Source: Pseudoalteromonas phenolica (GTDB taxonomy: Bacteria; Pseudomonadota; Gammaproteobacteria; Enterobacterales; Alteromonadaceae). From it: a stretch of 64,000 nt of DNA. A program made the translations under genes and the position numbers. The stretch spans positions 1 to 64,000 of the forward strand of contig NZ_PPSW01000002.1 of NCBI RefSeq assembly GCF_005876835.1, read 5' to 3'. Under the pieces are notes generated by a model, which was given only the letters and a program-made list of their open reading frames with translations, was not told the DNA's origin and ran no database searches. Shown here piece by piece: positions 38,454-47,380 of the stretch (within the stretch, counting starts at the first letter, position 1; the number at the start of each line of letters is the position of its first letter).

Positions 38454-39518
38454 GTGGTTGTTAAAAATAAATTAAAGGCTGTAGACTTCTTCTGTGGAGG
38501 CGGAGGCATGAGCTATGGAATGCAGCTTGCTGGCATCGAAGTCCTTGCTGGGATTGATTTTGAAATAACATGTAAAGAAACTTACCTTGCAAATATAAAA
38601 GGTGCGCAATTCTTAAATTATGATGTTTTTGAGTTATCAGAGGCTGAATTAGAGCATAAACTTGAAATTAACAAATTTGATGATGATTTAGTCTTCATTG
38701 GCTGTAGCCCCTGTCAATATTGGAGTTTAATAAATACTGATAAAAAAAAGTCAGAAAAGTCTAAGAGTTTACTTAGTGAATTTGAAAGATTTGTTCAGTA
38801 TTTCTCGCCTGGTTATGTAGTTGTTGAAAATGTGCCTGGTGTTTTAAATCGAAGGGAAGAGAGTGGACTGGGTGAGTTTATTGATTGGTTAGTGGATAAC
38901 GATTATGTTGTGCATTATGAAGTTCATAATACGAGTGAGTATGGTGTACCGCAAAATCGTAGGCGTTTTACGTTAATTGCTAACCGAGTTAATGAGCTTG
39001 AATTATCACCTATTAAATCTTCTAAACTATTAACTGTCGCTGATGTAATTGGTGAAAAGAATGGATTTCCAAAAGTTCAGGCGGGTCATCAAGATAAAAC
39101 ACCTTTTAGGCATTCTGTAGCAAGGCTTAAAGATGTGACTCTAAGAAGGTTGAAAAAAGTTAAGAAAGACGGTGGTAATCGTTTGGGCTTTGCTAATGAC
39201 CCTGAATTACAATTACCGTGTTTTGTAGGTAAAGATTCATCTTTTAAAGATACCTTTGGTCGACTTTGGTGGAACAAGCCAGCTCCAACGATAACTACAA
39301 AATTTTTTAGTGTTTCAAACGGTCGATTTGTTCACCCTGAAGAGAATAGAGCACTATCTTTAAGAGAAGGGGCTACACTTCAGTCTTTTCCTAAAAGTTA
39401 TATTTTTCATGGTAGAACGAATGAAATAATAGCCCGCCAGATAGGTAATGCAGTTCCTCCTGAATATTCTAGAAGAATTGCGCAAGCTATAATTAATAGC
39501 CGAAATAGCATTACATAA
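38454..39518 (+). CDS. DNA (cytosine-5-)-methyltransferase of a conflict system
   Basis: A 354-residue C5-cytosine DNA methyltransferase with all key motifs: I (DFFCGGGGMSYG, residue 11), IV with catalytic Cys87 in CSPCQYWS, VI (VVENVPG, near 123), VIII (QNRRRF, near 170) and X (RQIGNAVPP, near 330). The target recognition region, about 195-270, is short. The GTG start follows AAGGA by 9 nt. The gene is markedly AT-rich compared with yicC and rph, suggesting transfer. It is the first of three genes; the next two encode GHKL-kinase and receiver proteins rather than a recognisable restriction enzyme. Confidence 0.93.
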   Translation: MVVKNKLKAVDFFCGGGGMSYGMQLAGIEVLAGIDFEITCKETYLANIKGAQFLNYDVFELSEAELEHKLEINKFDDDLVFIGCSPCQYWSLINTDKKKSEKSKSLLSEFERFVQYFSPGYVVVENVPGVLNRREESGLGEFIDWLVDNDYVVHYEVHNTSEYGVPQNRRRFTLIANRVNELELSPIKSSKLLTVADVIGEKNGFPKVQAGHQDKTPFRHSVARLKDVTLRRLKKVKKDGGNRLGFANDPELQLPCFVGKDSSFKDTFGRLWWNKPAPTITTKFFSVSNGRFVHPEENRALSLREGATLQSFPKSYIFHGRTNEIIARQIGNAVPPEYSRRIAQAIINSRNSIT

Positions 39519-39524
39519 ATTCAG

Positions 39525-39569
39525 AAAAATAAAATTAAAATAAAATAAAATAAAATAAAATAAAATAAA
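39525..39569 (+). repeat. (AAAAT)n short tandem repeat between methyltransferase and ATPase genes
   Basis: About eight AAAAT units, broken once by an extra T, lie 7-51 nt after the methyltransferase stop and about 40 nt before the ATPase start. TTCAGAA at 39520-39526 and TTCTGAA at 39572-39578 flank the tract as an inverted repeat. Pentanucleotide tracts can slip during replication. Confidence 0.9.
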
Positions 39570-39607
39570 TATTCTGAAGCCTAAGTTAAACAAGGAGAAA
39601 GGGGTTT

Positions 39608-42600
39608 ATGGCTCAAATAAGAACTAAAGCAAGAGCTTTAGATATGCTTGGTAGACAGCAAATTGCAGGTATTCCTACCGCGTTAAGTGAGCTTTTCAAA
39701 AACGCTCATGATGCCTATTCAGATAATGTAGAAGTTGATTATGTAAGAAAAAAGAAACTTCTACTTCTTCGAGATGACGGATTAGGAATGACTCGGGCTG
39801 AGTTTGAGGAACGTTGGCTTACTATAGGTACGGATAGTAAATTTATAGATGAAAATAGTATTTCTCAGCCAGTTACTCACACTGCAAAAACATTACGACC
39901 TATCATGGGGGAAAAGGGAATAGGTCGTCTTTCTATTGCAGCAATTGGCCCTCAGGTATTAGTACTGACAAGAGCTGTCCGGGATGATAAACACCATAAG
40001 TTAGTTGCTAGTTTTATAAATTGGACCCTTTTCTCATACCCAGCTCTAGATTTATCAGATATCGATATACCTCTAATAGAAATTGAATTAGGGGAAATGC
40101 TAACAAAAGAGCAACTTTCAACTTTGATTAATCAAGCAAAGGATAATGTAAAGTCTTTAGCGCATAAAATCTCTCAAGAAAAAATTGACTATGTCTTAAA
40201 CCAAATTGATTCTTTCGATTTTGAACCTGAACTTTGGTACACGAGCTTAAAGCAGCTAGATCTAAAAATAGATAAAGAAATACAAGAGCATAATCCAAAT
40301 GCTAAACCGCGAAAATTACACCTAGATAAGGATGGTTCAGGTACGCATTTTATTATTTCACCAGTTGATGAAATTTTAAATGAAGAAGTTGAAGGTGATG
40401 ATTTCAACTCAAAGGCAACAGATAGAGCTTCACGATTAGAGAAAGCATTACTTGGTTTTACTAATACAATGGATGTAAACAGTAACCCTCCGATCTTTGC
40501 TCGTTTTAGAGATCACAAACTAGACGGAGAAGTGATAGACAGGATTAGTGAATCAACTTTTTTTACTCCAAAAGAGTTTGAACAGTCGGACCACCATATT
40601 AAAGGACGGTTCAATGAGTTTGGACAATTTTCTGGGACCATAAAGGTGTATGGTCAAGAAGAAAGGGAATATGTATTGTCTTGGCCTGAAAGTAAAAACA
40701 AACCTGTTTTATGTGGTGAATTTGAACTTAATTTAGCAGTAATAATGGGTACTGCTAGGGAGTCAAAGGTTCCGCCAAACGTATTTAATGATATTTATCA
40801 AAAAACTAATAAAATTGGTGGGCTTTATATTTACAGGGATGGGATAAGAGTGTTGCCTTATGGTGACTCTGATTTCGACTTTTTGGGTTTTGAGCAAAGG
40901 CGAAGTAAAAGTGCAAAAGAGTATTTTTTCTCATATAGACGGATGTTAGGTTGTGTTGAAATTACTAAGCAAGTAAATAGTGCTTTACATGAAAAAGCAG
41001 GCCGTGAAGGTTTTATTGAAAATAAAGCTTACAAGCAATTTAGAGCTATATTAATTCACTTTTTCATTCAGTTAGCAAAAGATGTTTTTAATGAAAAAGG
41101 TGATTTATCAGACCAGTTTATAGAAATGCGTAGTCGTCAACAAGATTCATTCGACTTATTAAAAAAGAGAAATAATTTAAAGTCAGTGAAAAAGAAGCAT
41201 TTGGAAGAGCAGTTACAAAAGTTTTTTATAAAGTATGACGATGACTATTGGTTAAATAATTTATCTCAATTAAAAGAAAAAGTTCAAAGTAGATTTGAAA
41301 ACTTTGAAGAAGAAGAGCAGTCAACGGATGATTTTATTTTTGAAGTACAGCGTCTTTTATTAGAAGGTTTAAAGCCCTTAAAGAGTAATTTAAAAATTAC
41401 CTTTCCCTCAGGCGTAGGCTTTGGTAAAGCACTCACAGATTCTTGTGATTTATATCAAGTAAAAAAGCGTGAGATTGAAAACGAAATAAATATTTTTGAA
41501 AAGGATATTGAAAAGCGTCTAGTAGAATTTGAAGACCAATTTGGTAATAGAACTGGAATGAGGCTTCGGTTTAGTGACTCCTTAGAAAACCAAGTTGAAT
41601 ATCAAAGCAAACAATTAAATGAAGTATATTCGAAAGCGAATAAGGTTTTATCAGAATTAGAGTCATGGACTAAAAGTGAGATTAATAAAAATAGGGCTTT
41701 AGCTAGAAGTGAAATTGAGCAAGCCAAGCATGATTTTTCATCAGTTAGTTTTAATAGTAAAACATCAGATGAGCTATATGAATTAAAAGCTTCTTTAGAA
41801 CATAGAATTCAAACAGCAGCAGAATTAGTACTTGAAAGAGTAGAAGGTATTGCAAACCAGCTATCAACAATTAAAGAAGGTAATGAAGAAAATATAGTCT
41901 CATCGAACAAGCTTACAGAAATACTTGAATCTGAATATGAGCATTTAAAAGAAGTTAATGAACAAAACTCTGAAATGGTGCACTTGGGGATGGCTATAGG
42001 AATTATTCACCATGAGTTTACCAGTAATGTTCTAGGCATAAGGAAAGCTCTTTTTAGTTTGGCTCCGTGGGCAAGGCAGAATGATAAATTAAAAGAGATT
42101 TATGACGATCTAAGAATTGGTTTTGATCATTTAGATGGATACTTAAAACTCTTTACTCCATTAACTAAGCGATTAGCCAGAAAGAAGATCATGATTACAG
42201 GAGTTGCTGCCTCTGAATTTGTTACAAGCGTTTTCGGAGACCGCTTAGAGAGTGAAGAAATTGACTTAGTTATTACTGATAAGTTTTTAGAGCAAAGAAT
42301 CTTTGGCTTTACTTCAACAATCTACCCGGCATTGATTAACTTAATTGACAATGCAGTTTATTGGCTTGGCAAATCGAATGGTGAAAAAGTATTAACTTTA
42401 GATGCCAGTGAAACAGGTTTTATTATCCAAGACACTGGACCAGGTATACCAACCATTGATCAGGAAAATGTGTTCGAATTTGCATTCTCTCGTAAAGTGG
42501 GTGGCCGAGGGGTAGGGCTATATGTTGTTAAGAAAACATTAGAAGATGAGGGTTTTAGTATTACCCTTGCCCCATATAGCCCAAATACAGGAGCTAAATT

Positions 42601-42631
42601 CACCATCTCACCAATTCAAGAAAAAGAATAA
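39608..42631 (+). CDS. Dual-GHKL ATPase / HEF-type histidine kinase of a conflict system
   Basis: A 1007-residue protein. The N-terminal GHKL ATPase has the N box ELFKNAHDA (28-36), D56-x-G-x-G and GEKGIG (101-106), like MutL/MORC/Hsp90-type modules. A long helical, partly coiled-coil region occupies about 470-790. The C terminus is kinase-like: GIIHHEFTSNVLGIRKAL near residue 798 replaces the usual H-box, followed by LIDNAVYW (N box, near 909), DTGPGIP and GGRGVGLYVVKK (near 965). I recall a Pfam family named HEF_HK from bacterial conflict systems that fits. Lower GC than flanking genes. Signal and substrate are unknown. Confidence 0.85.
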   Translation: MAQIRTKARALDMLGRQQIAGIPTALSELFKNAHDAYSDNVEVDYVRKKKLLLLRDDGLGMTRAEFEERWLTIGTDSKFIDENSISQPVTHTAKTLRPIMGEKGIGRLSIAAIGPQVLVLTRAVRDDKHHKLVASFINWTLFSYPALDLSDIDIPLIEIELGEMLTKEQLSTLINQAKDNVKSLAHKISQEKIDYVLNQIDSFDFEPELWYTSLKQLDLKIDKEIQEHNPNAKPRKLHLDKDGSGTHFIISPVDEILNEEVEGDDFNSKATDRASRLEKALLGFTNTMDVNSNPPIFARFRDHKLDGEVIDRISESTFFTPKEFEQSDHHIKGRFNEFGQFSGTIKVYGQEEREYVLSWPESKNKPVLCGEFELNLAVIMGTARESKVPPNVFNDIYQKTNKIGGLYIYRDGIRVLPYGDSDFDFLGFEQRRSKSAKEYFFSYRRMLGCVEITKQVNSALHEKAGREGFIENKAYKQFRAILIHFFIQLAKDVFNEKGDLSDQFIEMRSRQQDSFDLLKKRNNLKSVKKKHLEEQLQKFFIKYDDDYWLNNLSQLKEKVQSRFENFEEEEQSTDDFIFEVQRLLLEGLKPLKSNLKITFPSGVGFGKALTDSCDLYQVKKREIENEINIFEKDIEKRLVEFEDQFGNRTGMRLRFSDSLENQVEYQSKQLNEVYSKANKVLSELESWTKSEINKNRALARSEIEQAKHDFSSVSFNSKTSDELYELKASLEHRIQTAAELVLERVEGIANQLSTIKEGNEENIVSSNKLTEILESEYEHLKEVNEQNSEMVHLGMAIGIIHHEFTSNVLGIRKALFSLAPWARQNDKLKEIYDDLRIGFDHLDGYLKLFTPLTKRLARKKIMITGVAASEFVTSVFGDRLESEEIDLVITDKFLEQRIFGFTSTIYPALINLIDNAVYWLGKSNGEKVLTLDASETGFIIQDTGPGIPTIDQENVFEFAFSRKVGGRGVGLYVVKKTLEDEGFSITLAPYSPNTGAKFTISPIQEKE

Positions 42632-42642
42632 TTTATAGGGAA

Positions 42643-44406
42643 ATGTATAAGATGTCTCAAACCGAATTTTTTAAACAATCGCAAAAAATTACAAGTCGCT
42701 TTTTACAAACAGTAGTTGCCGTTGATGATAACCTGAAATTTTCCAATAGAGCTACAGCATCTACAGATGAAGAATTAAAAGTACCTGAAGAGGGATTATT
42801 TGGTGATTTTGGAGGTGCTGAAAATAAGCCAAGCAGGCCTTTGTCACATGAACTTCATTACCAAGAACTTTCACATGAATTTGCAGAATTAGGTATTGTT
42901 TGTGGCGGTTTTAAGCCTGTAATTGATGATACTAATGCATCATTAGATGCAGTTGTAACTAGCTCTAAAAATGCAGACATAACAATTTTAGATTGGCAAA
43001 TGAAGAGTACAGGAGATGACGGAGATTTTGCTGTAAAAACGATAGAGTGTTTAGCTGAAAGTGATATCTCTGAGTTTGGTAGGACACGGTTAATTTGTAT
43101 ATATACAGCAGAAGCAAAGGAAAAAGTTGAACAAGTTTTAATTAATAGATTAGAAAACCTTAACCCCAGACAAAAAGATAAAAGCATATATTTCGAAGCT
43201 CCTTATTTAAGTCACTGGAAAGTTGAGGTAGTAAGTAAAGTAGTCAGAGAGAAGCAACTTTGTGATGAGCTTATTAAGTCATTTACTGAATTAACTGCAG
43301 GACTTTTATCAAATGCAGCCTTAGCTTCTATAGCCTCTATAAGAGATAATACCCATAACTTGCTTCATCGATTTAATAATTCGCTAGATTCGGCTTATCT
43401 TTCTCACGTTCTAGGACTAATATCCTCGCCGAAGATGAGAGAACAAGCCCATGACGTGGCTTTTGACTATGCAGTTGATTTGATCTCAGAAGAACTTAAA
43501 TCAGAATTACAAATAAACGACTTTGTAAAGAAAAGTTTATCATCAAAAGCCCTTCAGAGTTGGCCGAGTTTCGTAGCAGAAGATGAAGATGAAAGCTGTT
43601 TTGTCATCGAGCTTGGCAGCAAAGAGACGTATAACCTTAATGCGAAGAATTTAGAAAGCTTACTAATTGGTAACAATTTATCAAAAACATTAGAAGAAAT
43701 CGGTGTCGCCCAAGGAAAAAGAATAATTCAGACAACTAATAAGATAAAAAGAAAACTAGCTAAAGAAAGTGACGAGGGTAATATTGATCCAATTTTGAAT
43801 GAAAGCAATGCATTAACAGTTAAAGAAAAAATGGAGAAGCCAGCAAGGCGATTCGAAGATTCAGCTATTCAGCTTTCGTTCAAAGAGCAATCAGAAAAGC
43901 CGAGTTTAGATTTATGTGCTATTGAAAGTACAAGACGTTGTATATCTTCGCAACCGGTCAAGCCACCATCACTAAAACAAGGCACAGTCATTAAAAGCTT
44001 ATCGGACAATGCTTATTATGTTTGTGTTCAGCCAGTTTGTGATAGTGTGAGACTTAGGTGCAGTACTAGCTTTACATTTTTAAAAGTCAGAGAAGCAGAT
44101 GGAAATAATAATCTCACTCATGTTTTGAGAAGTGATCTAGATAGCCACCTAAAATTAAGCATTTCTTGTAAGGCTACCACAATAAGGACATTTAACTTTA
44201 TGCCAGATAGCAACACAAAAACAGTGATAGGCTCATCTGAAAATGGTAAACATGTATATAAAGAAGATTCATCGGAAGAGGGGTTTGAGTGGTGTGGTGA
44301 GTTGAAACAACCCGTAGCTCAATCTATTGTCAATTCGTTAGCAGCCCAGTTGTCAAGAGTAGGCCTTGATACATTTGAATGGCTTAGACATAGGCAGATG
44401 AATTAA
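42643..44406 (+). CDS. Receiver-domain protein of a conflict system
   Basis: A 587-residue protein with an N-terminal receiver-like domain: VVAVDDN (acidic pair D28-D29), an insertion of about 50 residues, then ADITILDWQMKS with putative phospho-acceptor D117 and ICIYTAEA near 152 for the switch Thr. No clear KP motif is seen. It resembles the Response_reg_2 type I recall from conflict systems. The C-terminal 400 residues match no effector fold I know; a helical part (200-330) precedes a basic, Ser-rich part. It follows the kinase gene by 11 nt. The start may be 42643 or 42652. Confidence 0.82.
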   Translation: MYKMSQTEFFKQSQKITSRFLQTVVAVDDNLKFSNRATASTDEELKVPEEGLFGDFGGAENKPSRPLSHELHYQELSHEFAELGIVCGGFKPVIDDTNASLDAVVTSSKNADITILDWQMKSTGDDGDFAVKTIECLAESDISEFGRTRLICIYTAEAKEKVEQVLINRLENLNPRQKDKSIYFEAPYLSHWKVEVVSKVVREKQLCDELIKSFTELTAGLLSNAALASIASIRDNTHNLLHRFNNSLDSAYLSHVLGLISSPKMREQAHDVAFDYAVDLISEELKSELQINDFVKKSLSSKALQSWPSFVAEDEDESCFVIELGSKETYNLNAKNLESLLIGNNLSKTLEEIGVAQGKRIIQTTNKIKRKLAKESDEGNIDPILNESNALTVKEKMEKPARRFEDSAIQLSFKEQSEKPSLDLCAIESTRRCISSQPVKPPSLKQGTVIKSLSDNAYYVCVQPVCDSVRLRCSTSFTFLKVREADGNNNLTHVLRSDLDSHLKLSISCKATTIRTFNFMPDSNTKTVIGSSENGKHVYKEDSSEEGFEWCGELKQPVAQSIVNSLAAQLSRVGLDTFEWLRHRQMN

Positions 44407-44428
44407 GCCTTACATTAAGTAAAAAAAA

Positions 44429-44452
44429 GCCCAGCAATGCTGGGTTTTTTGT
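44429..44452. terminator. Bidirectional terminator ending the conflict island
   Basis: CCCAGC and GCTGGG form a stem at 44430-44444 around AAT, with an A run before and six T after. It can end both the plus-strand island and minus-strand yicC, whose stop is at 44486. Confidence 0.9.
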
Positions 44453-44485
44453 TAATTTGGGTACAGGTTTGACTGAGTCAATATA

Positions 44486-45361
44486 TTATTCAATATTCTG
44501 AATTTGCTCGCGCATTTGCTCAATTAACACTTTAAGTTCAACCGCTGCATTGGTGATCTCAGTATTGATTGATTTTGACGCTAGGGTGTTTGATTCACGG
44601 TTGAACTCTTGCATCATAAAGTCTAAGCGACGGCCACAAGCGCCACCTTTCTTTAGGATTTTGTTTGTTTCTTTCACGTGAGACTTTAAACGGTCTAGCT
44701 CTTCAGCGACGTCTTGTTTTTGCGCAAGGTAAATAAGTTCTTGCTCAAGGCGGCCTTCGTCGATGTCTGTTTTAAGTTCATCTAAACGGCTGGTTAGTTT
44801 GTCGCGCTGCCATTTAGCCACTTCTGGCATATGACCTTCAACAATCGCTACTTGCTCGATGATGGCATCAAGACGTGTCGTGATCATGGCTTCAAGATTT
44901 TCACCTTCACTTGCGCGCGCGGCTTTGAAATCTTCAACCAGTAAATCAAAACCAGCAAGCAGCTCGCTGTTTACTGTGTCTAAATCGATTTCTTCGGCTT
45001 CCATCACGCCCGGCCAACGTAAAATATCAACTGGGTTAATGGTGCTTACTGCTTGGTCGCCATTGCTTTGCGACTGAACCCATTGGGCACTTTTAATTAA
45101 CTGTTGTGCCAGAGTCTCGTTGATAGACAATTCGCCAACATGGGCTGGGTTGGCTGCAAACTTTAAGAATACTTCAACCTTGCCGCGTTGTAGGTGCTTG
45201 CGAAGGCGTTCGCGTATTACCGGCTCCATACCGCGAAATTGTTCAGGTGCTCGGATAAAGGTTTCTAGGTAACGCTGATTAACTGAGCGGATTTCCCAAA
45301 CCCCTGTGCCCCATTCACCTTTAACTTCTCGGCGTGCGTAGGCGGTCATACTGTGGATCAT
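44486..45361 (-). CDS. yicC: YicC family endoribonuclease
   Basis: YicC is a widely conserved protein reported as an endoribonuclease that helps degrade the small RNA RyhB in E. coli. The 291-residue sequence has the N-terminal MIHSMTAYARRE signature, a SVNQRYLE stretch near residue 27, long helices in the middle and a C-terminal DUF1732 part with CGRRLDFMMQEFNRESNTL near residue 240. The last motif carries the acidic residues typical of the family. It is divergent from rph, a conserved pairing with the RNA-processing gene. Confidence 0.95.
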   Translation of the reverse strand: MIHSMTAYARREVKGEWGTGVWEIRSVNQRYLETFIRAPEQFRGMEPVIRERLRKHLQRGKVEVFLKFAANPAHVGELSINETLAQQLIKSAQWVQSQSNGDQAVSTINPVDILRWPGVMEAEEIDLDTVNSELLAGFDLLVEDFKAARASEGENLEAMITTRLDAIIEQVAIVEGHMPEVAKWQRDKLTSRLDELKTDIDEGRLEQELIYLAQKQDVAEELDRLKSHVKETNKILKKGGACGRRLDFMMQEFNRESNTLASKSINTEITNAAVELKVLIEQMREQIQNIE

Positions 45362-45563
45362 GTAAAGATTCCTAAAATCATAAAATTAAAACCGATGGCA
45401 TTATAGCCACAGGGCTGGTCAGTTTGAAGTGCAATTTCTGCCCAGTCACAAAATCATCATTTTTGTTGAGAGTAAGTTATAGCTCGAATTAACACAAATG
45501 TCCGTGGCAAGATAGCGCATGACCCTTTATAATATTGAAAATTTTGAATATAGGGGAACGTGG

Positions 45564-46277
45564 ATGCGTCCAAGTGAAAGAACAGCAAATCAAATTAGGC
45601 CTGTGACCTTTACCCGTAACTATACTATGCACGCCGAAGGCTCAGTGCTGGTTGAGTTCGGAAACACAAAAGTACTTTGTACAGCAACGGTTGAAGCCGG
45701 TGTACCTCGCTTTATGAAAGGCCAAGGTAAAGGTTGGATCACAGCTGAATACGGTATGTTGCCACGTTCTACTCATACGCGTAATAACCGCGAAGCTGCG
45801 AAAGGCAAGCAAGGCGGCCGCACAATGGAAATTCAACGCTTAATCGCGCGCGCGCTTCGTGCTGCGGTTGATTTAAAAGCGCTTGGCGAAAACACCATTA
45901 CAATCGATTGTGATGTGCTTCAGGCTGACGGTGGTACGCGTACGGCGTCTATCAGCGGTGCATGTGTGGCATTGGTTGATGCGCTGACTAACATGCGTGC
46001 AAAAGGCATGATCAACAATAACCCGCTGAAGTTTATGATTGCAGCAATTTCTGTGGGTGTTTACAAAGGCCAAGCGATTTCTGACCTTGAATACCTAGAA
46101 GATTCAGAAGCTGAAACTGACATGAATGTGATCATGACAGAAACAGGCAAGCTGATTGAAGTACAAGGCACTGCAGAGGGCGAACCGTTCTCATTTGAAG
46201 AATTAGATGAGCTGTTAGGTTTAGCGAAGCATTCAATTCGCGAAATCATCGATATTCAAAAACAAGCATTGGCATAA
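45564..46277 (+). CDS. rph: Ribonuclease PH
   Basis: RNase PH trims the 3' ends of tRNA precursors by phosphorolysis. The sequence follows E. coli Rph closely: [14 protein letters not shown] start, [18 protein letters not shown] near residue 58, [20 protein letters not shown] near residue 79, and [16 protein letters not shown] near 112. Length is 237 residues (E. coli 238). The ATG at 45564 follows AGGGGAACGTGG and matches homologue starts; an in-frame ATG at 45519 would add 15 unrelated residues. pyrE follows 21 nt later, the usual operon. Confidence 0.97.
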   Translation: MRPSERTANQIRPVTFTRNYTMHAEGSVLVEFGNTKVLCTATVEAGVPRFMKGQGKGWITAEYGMLPRSTHTRNNREAAKGKQGGRTMEIQRLIARALRAAVDLKALGENTITIDCDVLQADGGTRTASISGACVALVDALTNMRAKGMINNNPLKFMIAAISVGVYKGQAISDLEYLEDSEAETDMNVIMTETGKLIEVQGTAEGEPFSFEELDELLGLAKHSIREIIDIQKQALA

Positions 46278-46298
46278 TTTAAGTAGGGTTAAGTTGAC

Positions 46299-46940
46299 AT
46301 GAAAGCATATCAAAAAGAGTTTATTGAATTTGCTCTAGAGAAGCAGGTATTAAAGTTTGGTGAGTTCACTTTAAAATCTGGCCGTACTAGCCCTTATTTC
46401 TTTAACGCGGGTCTGTTTAACACTGGCCGTGACTTGGCGCGCTTAGGTCGTTTTTATGCAGCAGCACTTGAAGATGCAGGCATTGAATACGACTTACTAT
46501 TTGGCCCTGCGTACAAAGGTATTCCAATTGCAACAACGACAGCAGTTGCACTGGCTGATCACTACAACAAAGACGTACCGTATTGCTTTAACCGTAAAGA
46601 AGCAAAAACCCACGGTGAAGGCGGTAGCTTAGTAGGTTCTCCACTTGAAGGTCGTATCATGTTAGTTGATGACGTGATCACAGCGGGTACTGCAATTCGT
46701 GAATCAATGGAAATCATTGCTGCGGCAGGTGCTGATCTTTCAGGTGTTTTAATTGCCCTAGACCGTCAGGAAAAAGGTAAAGCCGAATTATCTGCAATTC
46801 AAGAAGTTGAACGTGACTTTGGTACACAAGTGGTATCAATCGTGAAACTTGCTGACCTAATTACTTACCTAGAAGAGCAAGGCTCAATGGGCGAGCATTT
46901 AGAAGCAGTTAAGGCCTACCGCGACCAGTACGGCGTTTAA
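46299..46940 (+). CDS. pyrE: Orotate phosphoribosyltransferase
   Basis: PyrE joins orotate and PRPP to make orotidine 5'-phosphate in pyrimidine synthesis. The PRPP loop is [18 protein letters not shown] near residue 121; FKLKSGR-like [17 protein letters not shown] is near residue 25, and the flexible catalytic loop has [11 protein letters not shown] near 99. Length is 213 residues, identical to E. coli. It follows rph in the same orientation, as in E. coli, where rph translation affects pyrE. No attenuator hairpin was seen in the 21-nt gap. Confidence 0.98.
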   Translation: MKAYQKEFIEFALEKQVLKFGEFTLKSGRTSPYFFNAGLFNTGRDLARLGRFYAAALEDAGIEYDLLFGPAYKGIPIATTTAVALADHYNKDVPYCFNRKEAKTHGEGGSLVGSPLEGRIMLVDDVITAGTAIRESMEIIAAAGADLSGVLIALDRQEKGKAELSAIQEVERDFGTQVVSIVKLADLITYLEEQGSMGEHLEAVKAYRDQYGV

Positions 46941-46955
46941 ATATCCGTCATATTT

Positions 46956-47250
46956 TGCTACTTACGGGTGTTGGCTGCATATATAAAACCCAATCACATA
47001 GTAAAACTATGCTCATGATTTTTATATATTTGCCGCCTACGTACGTAACAAAATCTATAGGATATTGATGGCGGTTATCTTTCGCTGCGTACATGCGTTG
47101 GCTGCTCTCATTGCGGCCAATAACATAGTAAAACTATGCTCATGGCACTCATTCGATTGCCGCCTTCGTACACAGCGAAATCTATAGGGGTTACTCGTTA
47201 CTTTTACTAAGTACGAGTGTTGGCTTCATACATGCACAATCCCTAGCTGC
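46956..47250. repeat. Two and a half copies of a long palindromic repeat after pyrE
   Basis: Copies of about 105 bp lie at 46956-47060 and 47081-47189, with a left-end fragment at 47202-47250. Both have the same central hairpin CATAGTAAAACTATG plus CTCATG, and TTGCCGCC near the right side. Their outer arms differ in sequence yet each remains self-complementary: copy one uses TTTTGCTACTTAC with GTACGTAACAAAA, copy two TTTCGCTGCGTAC with GTACACAGCGAAA. This fills most of the 440-bp gap between pyrE and mpl. Confidence 0.85.
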
Positions 47251-47277
47251 AAAAGTAGGTACAAATATAAGATAGAA

Positions 47278-47309
47278 GATGCCAGTCTAAGACTGGCATT
47301 TTTTTTATT
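47278..47309 (+). terminator. Terminator upstream of mpl
   Basis: ATGCCAGTC and GACTGGCAT form a perfect 9-bp stem with a TAA loop, followed by eight T. It likely ends the rph-pyrE transcript after the repeats. Confidence 0.9.
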
Positions 47310-47380
47310 CATTTTGCCCACATTAAGTTTAAATAAAGTAATATGGCAAACCATATATTCTTCACCCAAGGTCTTGGTTT

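Noticed and set aside
38454..44406. Classical type II restriction-modification, or the Detocs, DISARM or BREX systems
   Set aside because: No recognisable endonuclease, helicase, PglZ-type phosphatase or BrxL is present. Detocs uses a different kinase/receiver layout without a cytosine methylase, as far as I recall.
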